In this document: in pieces, positions 7,145 to 13,134 of the stretch
Layout of the letters: every line of letters starts with the position of its first letter
Numbering within the stretch: the first letter of the stretch is position 1
DNA from: Bacillota bacterium
GTDB taxonomy: Bacteria; Bacillota_I; Bacilli_A; RFN20; CAG-826
Length of the DNA: 14,854 nucleotides
Direction: 5' to 3'
Assembly (NCBI GenBank): GCA_016872075.1
Contig: VHBF01000004.1
Coordinates: forward strand, 1-14,854
Notes under the pieces: generated by a model
What the model saw: only the letters and a program-made list of their open reading frames with translations
The model's database searches: none
What the model was told of the DNA's origin: nothing
Program-made: the position numbers and the translations under genes

Positions 7145-7230
7145 GGTGCCCGGGGACGGACTTGAACCGTCATGGTGTCGCCACCGCAGGATTTTAAGTC
7201 CTGTGCGTCTACCAATTTCGCCACCTGGGC
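7144..7230 (-). tRNA. tRNA-Leu (anticodon UAA)
   Basis: 87-nt class II tRNA with encoded CCA (7146-7144). The anticodon stem CAGGA/TCCTG closes loop CTTAAAA with anticodon TAA. A long variable arm (stem GGTG/CACC) and the T arm GACGG-TTCAAGT-CCGTC are visible. The acceptor stem GCCCAGG/CCCGGGC has one mismatch, A5 opposite C68. It is the last gene of the five-tRNA operon. Confidence 0.95.
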
Positions 7231-7236
7231 AAGGCA

Positions 7237-7313
7237 TGGTCTCCCGCGAAGGAATTGAACCTTCGACCCCTTGCTTAAAAGGCAAGTGCTCTAACCGACT
7301 GAGCTAGCGGGAG
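7237..7313 (-). tRNA. tRNA-Lys (anticodon UUU)
   Basis: 77 nt including encoded CCA. Acceptor CTCCCGC/GCGGGAG is fully paired, the anticodon stem CTTGC/GCAAG closes loop CTTTTAA with anticodon TTT, and the T arm is GAAGG-TTCAATT-CCTTC. The discriminator base is A. Confidence 0.97.
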
Positions 7314-7318
7314 GTTTT

Positions 7319-7393
7319 TGGCTGGGGTACCTGGGATCGAACCAGGGAATGATAGAGTCAAAGTCTATTGCCTTACCACTTGGCTATACCCCA
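7319..7393 (-). tRNA. tRNA-Gln (anticodon UUG)
   Basis: 75 nt including encoded CCA. Acceptor TGGGGTA/TACCCCA has the U1-A72 pair typical of bacterial tRNA-Gln. The anticodon stem ATAGA/TCTAT closes loop CTTTGAC with anticodon TTG, and the T arm is CCTGG-TTCGATC-CCAGG. The discriminator base is G. Confidence 0.97.
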
Positions 7394-7402
7394 AACAACG
7401 AA

Positions 7403-7486
7403 TGGTGGAGGCTGGTGGATTCGAACCACCGAACCCGAAGGAACTGATTTACAGTCAGCTGCGTTTGGCCGCTTCGCTAAGCCTCC
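7403..7486 (-). tRNA. tRNA-Tyr (anticodon GUA)
   Basis: 84 nt including encoded CCA. Acceptor GGAGGCT/AGCCTCC is fully paired, the anticodon stem GCTGA/TCAGT closes loop CTGTAAA with anticodon GTA, and a long class II variable arm precedes the T arm GGTGG-TTCGAAT-CCACC. Such a variable arm is normal for bacterial tRNA-Tyr. Confidence 0.97.
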
Positions 7487-7512
7487 ATCGGTGTGCTCAC
7501 ACTGGTAGAACA

Positions 7513-7588
7513 TGGTGGATGTTGAGGGGTTCGAACCCCCGACCTCCGCCGTGTAAAGGCGATGCTCTCCCAACTGAGCTAAACATCC
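7513..7588 (-). tRNA. tRNA-Val (anticodon UAC)
   Basis: 76 nt including encoded CCA. Acceptor GGATGTT/AACATCC is fully paired, the anticodon stem TCGCC/GGCGG closes loop TTTACAC with anticodon TAC, and the T arm is GGGGG-TTCGAAC-CCCTC. It is the first gene of the tRNA operon, after a leader of roughly 20 nt. Confidence 0.97.
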
Positions 7589-7611
7589 CTTGGGCCTACG
7601 CGTGCTTACTT

Positions 7612-7640
7612 AATATATCAAAAGGCGTTTTTTTAGTCAA
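7612..7640 (-). promoter_or_regulatory. Strong sigma-A promoter of the tRNA operon
   Basis: Minus-strand -35 TTGACT (7635-7640), exactly 17-nt spacer, and -10 TATATT (7612-7617), about 24 nt before the tRNA-Val gene. It matches the consensus closely, as expected for stable RNA, and is a useful reference for promoter structure in this genome. Confidence 0.85.
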
Positions 7641-7648
7641 TGAATTAA

Positions 7649-7664
7649 CCTAGAAAAGTCTAGG
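7649..7664 (-). terminator. Hairpin just after pgi, possible weak terminator
   Basis: On the minus strand CCTAGA (7664-7659), loop CTTT and TCTAGG (7654-7649) form a 6-bp perfect stem starting 2 nt after the pgi stop. The bases after it are TTAATT rather than a solid U-tract, so termination would be inefficient. The pgi operon may read into the tRNA promoter just downstream. Confidence 0.4.
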
Positions 7665-7666
7665 AC

Positions 7667-8950
7667 TTAATAACCTTTTTTGCCAAGTAATTTGAACATA
7701 TTTCGTTTGTAAATTTCCACCCCTGGTTGGTTAAATGGATTGATACCTAATAGATAACCAGAATAAGCTACAGTTTTCATAAAGAAGTAGAGTAAATGCC
7801 CAAGATGATGAGCATCCATTTGATCTATCGTAATTAGGATGACCGGTACTTGACCTTCTTCAACGTGGGCTTGAAGCGTACCTAAATATGCTTTTTCATT
7901 GACGAATGATAAAGGCCGACCTGCTAAATAATTTAAACCATCTGCATCATTCACACTGAGTGGCACGGTTAAATCGTAGGTTGGTTTTTTAACATAAAGC
8001 ACGGTTTCAAATAAAATTGGGGATCCATCTTGAATAAATTGCCCGACACTATGTAAATCAGTGCTAAATGAGACTGACCCAGGTAAGAGTCCTTTATTTT
8101 CCTTACCTTCGGATTCGGCAAAAAGTTGTTTTAACCATTCTGCAATCATCGCAAATTGCGGTTCATACGTTACAAACATTTCCACGGCTTTATCTTGATA
8201 GAGTTGGTGGCGAGCAATGGCATATTGGATAGCTGGATTTGCCTCAATTTGACTATTGCTATAAAGTACCATTGCCTCTTTTGCACCAGCCATCAAGGCC
8301 ACAATATCAATGCCGGCTGCGGCGATTGGTAGTAAGCCAACTGCGGTAAGCACAGAATATCGTCCACCGATATCATCTGGTAAATTAAAGCTAACATATC
8401 CTTCTTGTTTAACTAGTGTCCTTAGCGCCCCTTTTTCTTTATCAGTGGTGGCGAAAATTGCTTTTCTTGCTTCGACGACGCCCACTTTTTTTTCTAATAA
8501 ATCTTTTAATAGTCTAAACGCAATCGACGTTTCTGTGGTCGTTCCTGATTTTGAAATCACATTAATCGCAAAGGTTTTTGTCGCTAAATAATTTAAAACT
8601 TGCTGGGTATAAGTTGGGGAAAAAGTTTGCCCCAAATAGATCACTTCTAATGATTTGTCTTTATTTGGCATTAATCCTTGAATCGCATCGATTACGGCTC
8701 TGGCACCCAAATAGGAGCCACCAATGCCACACACGACTAAAACTTGAAAATTATCGCGAATATATTTAGCGGTCTTTTGGATTAAGGAAAATTCTTCTTT
8801 ATCAAATTGCTTTGGCCATTGATCCCAACCTAAAAAGTCTCCACCAGGGCCTTTTTTGGTGGCAATTAAATCGGTGATTCGATTAATTCGATCTAGATAA
8901 TCCTTTAATGATCCTTTCAATTTCGTGTGCGTTAAGTTAAGTGCCAGCAT
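7667..8950 (-). CDS. pgi: Glucose-6-phosphate isomerase
   Basis: Cytoplasmic glycolytic enzyme interconverting glucose 6-phosphate and fructose 6-phosphate. It has 427 residues, slightly shorter than the roughly 450 of Bacillus Pgi. Sugar-phosphate-binding SIS folds are marked by GIGGSYLGARA at 75-85 and SKSGTTTETSIAF at 133-145. The family block DDIGGRYSVLTAVGLLP is at 192-208, GSVSFSTDLHSVGQF at 291-305, and the C-terminal signature FNQPGVEIYK at 406-415 contains the catalytic Lys415. A strong Shine-Dalgarno site (GGAGG) sits about 9 nt before the ATG, inside the end of the S1-domain gene, whose stop is 3 nt upstream. It is the last gene of a four-gene operon. Confidence 0.97.
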   Translation of the reverse strand: MLALNLTHTKLKGSLKDYLDRINRITDLIATKKGPGGDFLGWDQWPKQFDKEEFSLIQKTAKYIRDNFQVLVVCGIGGSYLGARAVIDAIQGLMPNKDKSLEVIYLGQTFSPTYTQQVLNYLATKTFAINVISKSGTTTETSIAFRLLKDLLEKKVGVVEARKAIFATTDKEKGALRTLVKQEGYVSFNLPDDIGGRYSVLTAVGLLPIAAAGIDIVALMAGAKEAMVLYSNSQIEANPAIQYAIARHQLYQDKAVEMFVTYEPQFAMIAEWLKQLFAESEGKENKGLLPGSVSFSTDLHSVGQFIQDGSPILFETVLYVKKPTYDLTVPLSVNDADGLNYLAGRPLSFVNEKAYLGTLQAHVEEGQVPVILITIDQMDAHHLGHLLYFFMKTVAYSGYLLGINPFNQPGVEIYKRNMFKLLGKKGY

Positions 8951-8953
8951 AAG

Positions 8954-9328
8954 CTAGTCCTCCAATTTCTTTTTTTGTTGCGCAATCCAAGTTGGCAGCA
9001 TGGTTTTTAAGGGGGTAAAATCAATTTCATGTGGGGGAACTTTAAACCAAAAAGGATGAGCTTTATCAACTAATTCATCTTTCTTAATCAAACGTTTTAT
9101 CGATAATTTTAAATGGTGGGTAACCGGATCAACCGCTAAGACTTTGACTCTCACATATTCCCCAACAATTAAAAAGCTTTCAATTCTTTTAACATAATCA
9201 TCGGAAATTTCCGAGATATGAATTAAACCTTTTTGCCCATTCGGAAAACCGATAAATGCCCCGTAAGGTTGAATATCAATCACTTTGCCTACGATAATTT
9301 CGTCAATTTGATAACTACTTTGATTCAT
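8954..9328 (-). CDS. Single S1-domain RNA-binding protein, CvfD/YugI (general stress protein 13) type
   Basis: 124 residues with one S1 (OB-fold) domain at about 9-80: VGKVIDIQPYGAFIGF, then GLIHISEISDDYVKRI and VKVLAVDPVTHHLKLSIKRL. The remaining C-terminal tail (about 80-124) is short and Lys-rich at its end. Proteins of this size and layout in Bacillota (B. subtilis YugI, pneumococcal CvfD) act as global RNA-binding or translation regulators. That role is assigned by similarity only. yugI is also close to pgi in B. subtilis, which supports orthology. It starts 2 nt after the ispD-like stop without a clear Shine-Dalgarno site, implying translational coupling. Confidence 0.88.
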   Translation of the reverse strand: MNQSSYQIDEIIVGKVIDIQPYGAFIGFPNGQKGLIHISEISDDYVKRIESFLIVGEYVRVKVLAVDPVTHHLKLSIKRLIKKDELVDKAHPFWFKVPPHEIDFTPLKTMLPTWIAQQKKKLED

Positions 9329-9330
9329 GA

Positions 9331-10014
9331 TTAAATCAACTTTTCAAAAAGTAGTAGGTCGTCTTCACTGACGACTTTAAAGTTGAGCCGACTTCCGGTC
9401 ACGACATGGACTTTTTTACCCATTAAAAATAATAAACTCGCATCATCAATCGCACTTTTGATTTTTAGCTTACGGGCATACTCATGGGCATCGAGGATCG
9501 TTTCAAATTCAAATGCTTGCGGCGTTTGCGATAAATAAATATCATTCTTTCCAAGATAATTGTTTAATGTGGCCTTATCGTCCACCACGAACAAGGAATC
9601 ATTAATTTGTCTAGCAAGTGTCATCGCCGGATAATGCTTTAATTTAGCAATGAGGGTATCAATCAATAACTCACTAATCATGGGCCTTGCTACGTCATGA
9701 ATTAAGACAAAATCTGGTTTAATATGGAATTTAGCATATTGTAATGCTAAATAAGATGATTCCTGTCTGGTTTTACCCCCAGCAATCACATGAATCATTT
9801 TGAGTTTAGCATAAGACTTAATTTCGTCTTGAACTTGCGTGATAAATTGATCATTCACTACCAAGACGATTTGATCCACTTTTTTGTGTTTCACAAAAGT
9901 ATCAAGAGAAAATTGATAAAGTTTCTTTTTGCCTAGTTTTAGAAATTGTTTCGGTGTCACTCTTGATTTAAGACGTAAACTTTCTCCAGCAGCCAGTAAA
10001 ATACCAATGACCAT
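9331..10014 (-). CDS. ispD: IspD-like cytidylyltransferase (2-C-methyl-D-erythritol 4-phosphate, or possibly a TarI-type polyol phosphate, substrate)
   Basis: 227 residues, a single nucleotidyltransferase domain that would couple CTP to a polyol phosphate; in the MEP isoprenoid pathway this makes CDP-methylerythritol. Seen are the N-terminal loop LLAAGESLRL with PKQF at 21-24, HDVARP at 105-110, SQTPQAFE at 161-168, IDDASLL at 188-194 and GSRLNFKVVSEDDL at 206-219. The second Gly of the usual AAGxGxR loop is Ser12. At positions that bind methylerythritol phosphate in E. coli, D106, R109 and Lys212 are kept, but Ser139 and Lys155 stand where Thr and Arg are usual. A TarI-like role cannot be excluded, since no other isoprenoid or teichoic acid gene is present. 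Its ATG overlaps the HAD gene stop by one base. Confidence 0.78.
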   Translation of the reverse strand: MVIGILLAAGESLRLKSRVTPKQFLKLGKKKLYQFSLDTFVKHKKVDQIVLVVNDQFITQVQDEIKSYAKLKMIHVIAGGKTRQESSYLALQYAKFHIKPDFVLIHDVARPMISELLIDTLIAKLKHYPAMTLARQINDSLFVVDDKATLNNYLGKNDIYLSQTPQAFEFETILDAHEYARKLKIKSAIDDASLLFLMGKKVHVVTGSRLNFKVVSEDDLLLFEKLI

Positions 10015-10838
10015 TATTTTTTAACTTCCTTTAATGCAAGTAATTCACTAATTGCCATTTGTTGAATATTAAGTTTTACAACTTTTTCTAATAAAGAATT
10101 TGCAGAATAATCGGCTTCACAGACAAAATTGACACGCTCATCTTGAATTAACGTTTTGGCTTTTTCAACATGACCTTTTGAATAGACGGCGATTGATTTG
10201 CCACCATGTTCTTTGGCCATTAACATTGCTGGGACATCCGTTAAACCATCTCCGATGTAGATAAGATTTCGGTATTTAATTCTTTTTTCTTTGGTTCTTT
10301 CATTCACTTTATCATCTTCAGATTGATTTAAAATGCCTTTGGCAATTCTAAAGAAGTATTGGGTTTTCATCGTATAATTGATCGCAATTTTGGGCCAAAT
10401 TGCTTCTTTGGTTTCTTGAGAAAATAAGAATTCACAACCAAATATTTTCGTAAATTCCTTGGCAATTTTGGTGCCCTCGATAATTTCTTTAGTCCCCGAG
10501 GTAATAATATAATGCTCAACTTCTACTCCTTGGTTTTCTGCAAAGAGTCTAATCCGCTTAAACCAAGTTTCTAATCCTGGAAAAAATCTAACAGATGCCC
10601 CTAGTGAATACAAATATTCTTTCGTTAATTTGATGCCTCTTTTTTTACTTTCCTCTATCATCATGTACATATAAGAGAGAATTTTTTCCATGCCCGATTG
10701 AATTGAATTTTGGTTTGTTTTTTCCCAAAATTCCTCAGTTTTCATCCCTAAAGATGGGATAAAACTAAAATTTTGAAGATCTTCGATTGCTAAAGTTCGA
10801 TCAAAGTCATAAATGATTCCAATAATTGGTTTTTTCAT
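10014..10838 (-). CDS. HAD-superfamily phosphatase of unknown substrate
   Basis: 274 residues. Haloacid dehalogenase motif I is IYDFDRTLA at 9-17 (nucleophile Asp11, acid/base Asp13), motif II is probably TSG at 113-115 in YIITSGTKEII, and motif IV is YIGDGLTDVPAM at 194-205 (D197, D201). A cap insertion of about 80 residues, largely helical, lies between motifs I and II, in the place used by C1-capped phosphoserine-phosphatase-like members. An extra charged loop (KVNERTKEKRIKYR) sits before motif IV. I cannot assign a substrate. It heads the operon with the IspD-like, S1 and pgi genes and overlaps the first of these by 1 nt. The start is supported by a -10 box ending 6 nt upstream and by MKKPIIGIIYDFD reaching motif I at the usual distance. 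Confidence 0.85.
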   Translation of the reverse strand: MKKPIIGIIYDFDRTLAIEDLQNFSFIPSLGMKTEEFWEKTNQNSIQSGMEKILSYMYMMIEESKKRGIKLTKEYLYSLGASVRFFPGLETWFKRIRLFAENQGVEVEHYIITSGTKEIIEGTKIAKEFTKIFGCEFLFSQETKEAIWPKIAINYTMKTQYFFRIAKGILNQSEDDKVNERTKEKRIKYRNLIYIGDGLTDVPAMLMAKEHGGKSIAVYSKGHVEKAKTLIQDERVNFVCEADYSANSLLEKVVKLNIQQMAISELLALKEVKK

Positions 10839-10844
10839 ACTGAT

Positions 10845-10853
10845 ATTTTAGCA
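10845..10853 (-). promoter_or_regulatory. Extended -10 promoter of the HAD-ispD-S1-pgi operon, predicting a leaderless transcript
   Basis: Minus-strand TGC directly followed by TAAAAT (10850-10845) makes an extended -10 element. The -35 region at a 17-nt spacing (ACTCCT) is poor, which fits dependence on the TGn extension. Only 6 nt (ATCAGT) lie between the -10 and the ATG at 10836-10838, with no Shine-Dalgarno site between them. Confidence 0.6.
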
Positions 10854-10877
10854 TAATGCGTTAAAAAAGGAGTTTAA

Positions 10878-10909
10878 ATTGCCCAATAATCCATATTTAT
10901 TAAGGCAAT
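10878..10909. repeat. Inverted repeat in the divergent promoter region
   Basis: ATTGCC (10878-10883) and GGCAAT (10904-10909) are 6-bp inverted arms with a 20-nt AT-rich spacer. They sit in the 134-nt gap between the two divergent promoters and could be an operator half-site pair. The arms are short enough to occur by chance. Apart from the promoters I see nothing else in this gap. Confidence 0.25.
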
Positions 10910-10954
10910 ATTCATTTTTAATTCATAGGGTTATGAGCTCCTAAAAGCGCTTTG

Positions 10955-10963
10955 TGTTATAAT
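10955..10963 (+). promoter_or_regulatory. Extended -10 promoter of the lemA-gpmI-pepF operon
   Basis: TGT followed by a perfect TATAAT (10958-10963) is a consensus extended -10 element; no good -35 lies 16-18 nt upstream. The ATG at 10973 is 9 nt after the box, so the expected leader is 0 to about 3 nt. No Shine-Dalgarno sequence can fit. Confidence 0.72.
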
Positions 10964-10972
10964 TTTGGCGTA

Positions 10973-11500
10973 ATGGAATCCCTAGAAATTCTCGTCCTAG
11001 TAGCGATTGTAATCCTTGGAATATACATTCTTTTATCGATATTTTTTTCCTTTCAAATGAGAAGTTTTTACCTACAACTATCGAAAAGAAAAGATGCAAT
11101 TGATGTGCTTACAGCTCAAAAATACGATTTATTAAGAATGATTGGTAAATTATTCGTACGGCACCAAATTGATGTTCCTCAAGAATTTATTCTTTCTAAA
11201 AGACCACGTTTTGAGGATACACTTCAAAACATTAAAGATACTGAAAGAACCATCGTTAAAAGCTTTTTGGTTCAAACTGCTCAAGCCCTATTTTATTATG
11301 GTGAGCAAAATCAAGCTTTATCTGTTAACCCTGAGTACGTTTCTCTAAAAAAATCACTAGCGGAAGTCGATGAATTGTTTCGAAAACAAGTTGCCATCTA
11401 TAATGCCCTGGCAACCAACTATAACTGGTGGCAGAATTTTGCTTTATTTCGTTGGGTTTCAATCTTATTTAGACATCAAATTAAGGAATTAATTTCATAA
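10973..11500 (+). CDS. LemA-like membrane-anchored protein, divergent
   Basis: 175 residues. One hydrophobic segment spans about residues 4-27 (LEILVLVAIVILGIYILLSI), followed by a mostly helical, charged region consistent with the LemA helical bundle. Its C-terminal QVAIYNALATNYNWWQNFALFRWVSILF resembles the LemA ending, in which Tyr-Asn pairs precede a hydrophobic stretch. The family's early Asn-rich helix is not recognisable, so assignment is tentative and no function is implied. The frame opens further upstream with a TTG at 10952, but that would put the consensus -10 box TATAAT inside the coding region. The ATG at 10973 is therefore the start. It lies 14 nt before gpmI. Confidence 0.62.
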   Translation: MESLEILVLVAIVILGIYILLSIFFSFQMRSFYLQLSKRKDAIDVLTAQKYDLLRMIGKLFVRHQIDVPQEFILSKRPRFEDTLQNIKDTERTIVKSFLVQTAQALFYYGEQNQALSVNPEYVSLKKSLAEVDELFRKQVAIYNALATNYNWWQNFALFRWVSILFRHQIKELIS

Positions 11501-11514
11501 AAGAGGAATTGAAT

Positions 11515-13110
11515 ATGAAAAAACCTGTAATCCTAGTCATCATGGATGGTTATGGTATTCGTAAAGAAACCTACGGAAATGCGATTGCGAAAGCAAAGAA
11601 ACCCAATTTAGATCGGTATTTTTCAAAGTATCCATACACTCAAATTCAAGCGTCAGGTTTGGATGTTGGTTTACCAGAAGGTCAAATGGGTAACTCTGAA
11701 GTTGGCCATCTCAATATCGGGGCTGGTCGAATCGTTTACCAGTCCTTAACCTTAATTGATCAAGCAATTAAAGATGGAACTTTTTTCCAAAATTCAAAGT
11801 ATTTGGCAGCCATGCAATATGCAAAGTCCAAAAACAAAAAATTACACATTATCGGATTAGTTTCCGATGGTGGAGTCCATTCCCATTTATCTCATCTTCA
11901 AGCCATTATTAAAATGGCAGCAAAACAAGAAGTTCGTCAGGTTTTTTTCCATGCTTTGATGGATGGTCGTGATGTTGCGCCTCAGCTTGGTGAAAGTTAT
12001 ATTAACACACTCGTTGCAACCATAAACGAATACAAAACCTGTCAACTTGCATCAATCGGCGGTCGATATTATGCGATGGATCGCGATAAAAACTTAAATC
12101 GGGTGGCAAGGGCTTACGATGTGATGGTGGAACGTCGCGGTCTAAGTTTTAAAGATTATCGGCAATATTTTAAAGAACAATATGTAAATTTACCAAAGGA
12201 AGGAAAAGATCCCAGTGATGAATTTTTAATTCCTGCCTTTGCAGAAAACGTTCAAGGAAAGATCGAAGATGGAGATGCAGTCATTTTCATGAACTTTAGA
12301 CCTGATCGCGCCATTCAATTTTGCACGCTCTTAACGAATCCAACTTTTTATGCCAACCCCCCCATTAAAGATGGTAAACCAGCTTGGATAGCCTACCAGC
12401 CCAATAAAATCCTTCAAAATATTATGTTAGTTCAAACGATGAAATACGCCGATTCAGTAAAGGGTGACATTGCCTTTAAATTGCCAAATTTAGACAATAC
12501 ACTCGGTCCTTGGTTAGCGAAACATGGTCTATCCCAATTAAGAATCGCTGAAACAGAAAAGTATCCTCATGTGACTTTCTTTTTTGACGGCACCATTAAT
12601 TACGATGGTGTAGAAAAACCTGAATTACCTAAATCAAGAAGAGTGTTGATTAATTCACCCAAAGTTGCAACCTATGATCTCCAACCGGAAATGAGTGCCT
12701 ATCAAGTTCGAGATGCATTAATTAAAGAGCTAAATAAAGGCGATCTTGATGTTGTTATTATTAATTATGCCAATTGCGATATGGTGGGTCATACTGCCGT
12801 GGAAAAAGCAGTTGTTAAATCAGTTGAAGTAGTCGATGAATGTGTTGGATCTATTATTGATTGGTGTGATAAAAATGGTGGTAAACTGATTGTCACCGCA
12901 GACCATGGTAATGCCGATCAAATTTTAACGGATGATGGCAAGCCACATACCGCTCACACCACTAATTTGGTGCCTGTTTGTATCAACATACCTGGGCTTC
13001 GTTTAATGCCTAAAGGTGGCAAGTTAGGTAACTTAGCGCCGACCATCCTTGATTTACTAGAAATAGAAAAACCTATTGAAATGACTGAAAAAAGTCTTAT
13101 TATTAAGTAA
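11515..13110 (+). CDS. gpmI: 2,3-bisphosphoglycerate-independent phosphoglycerate mutase
   Basis: Manganese-dependent glycolytic enzyme interconverting 3- and 2-phosphoglycerate, an alkaline phosphatase-superfamily member. It has 531 residues, about 20 more than the 511 of the Geobacillus enzyme. Asp11 is in VIMDGYG, and the phosphorylated Ser61 is in QMGNSEVGHLNIGAGR (58-72). VSDGGVHSH, HALMDGRDV and FMNFRPDRA mark the transferase domain. VTADHGNAD and PHTAHTTNLVPV carry metal-binding residues near the C-terminus. A TTG six bases upstream (11509) is in frame, but the AGAGG Shine-Dalgarno sequence at 11502-11506 is placed about 8 nt before ATG 11515, so that ATG is chosen. It is co-transcribed with the LemA-like gene upstream and the peptidase downstream. 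Confidence 0.96.
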   Translation: MKKPVILVIMDGYGIRKETYGNAIAKAKKPNLDRYFSKYPYTQIQASGLDVGLPEGQMGNSEVGHLNIGAGRIVYQSLTLIDQAIKDGTFFQNSKYLAAMQYAKSKNKKLHIIGLVSDGGVHSHLSHLQAIIKMAAKQEVRQVFFHALMDGRDVAPQLGESYINTLVATINEYKTCQLASIGGRYYAMDRDKNLNRVARAYDVMVERRGLSFKDYRQYFKEQYVNLPKEGKDPSDEFLIPAFAENVQGKIEDGDAVIFMNFRPDRAIQFCTLLTNPTFYANPPIKDGKPAWIAYQPNKILQNIMLVQTMKYADSVKGDIAFKLPNLDNTLGPWLAKHGLSQLRIAETEKYPHVTFFFDGTINYDGVEKPELPKSRRVLINSPKVATYDLQPEMSAYQVRDALIKELNKGDLDVVIINYANCDMVGHTAVEKAVVKSVEVVDECVGSIIDWCDKNGGKLIVTADHGNADQILTDDGKPHTAHTTNLVPVCINIPGLRLMPKGGKLGNLAPTILDLLEIEKPIEMTEKSLIIK

Positions 13111-13134
13111 ACCTATTTTCATGGAGGTAATCAA

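Noticed and set aside
7064..7285. In-frame N-terminal extension of the NifU-like protein (MPFKQGVEGSIPSR...)
   Set aside because: It is translated from the tRNA-Lys and tRNA-Leu genes and their terminator; phrases such as GSIPS and GSSPSPGT are classic tRNA translation artefacts. The real start is ATG 7061-7063.
7489..7512. GTGTG-CT-CACAC hairpin between tRNA-Val and tRNA-Tyr as a regulatory element
   Set aside because: It is a small spacer hairpin in a tRNA precursor and is adequately explained as a processing spacer.
7318..7653. Plus-strand open frame of 111 codons and a minus-strand one at 7373-7573
   Set aside because: Both run across the tRNA genes (VPGIEPGN, GGFEPPNP and GGSNPSTS are tRNA artefacts) and have no independent support.
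10865..10944. AGGAG ... CTCCT as a larger inverted repeat around the divergent promoters
   Set aside because: Only 5 bp pair, the flanks do not extend the match, and the loop is over 60 nt.
11509..11514. TTG as the gpmI start (adds Met-Asn)
   Set aside because: It overlaps the region needed between the Shine-Dalgarno AGAGG (11502-11506) and initiation; ATG 11515 has proper spacing and matches the family N-terminus KKPVILVIMDG.
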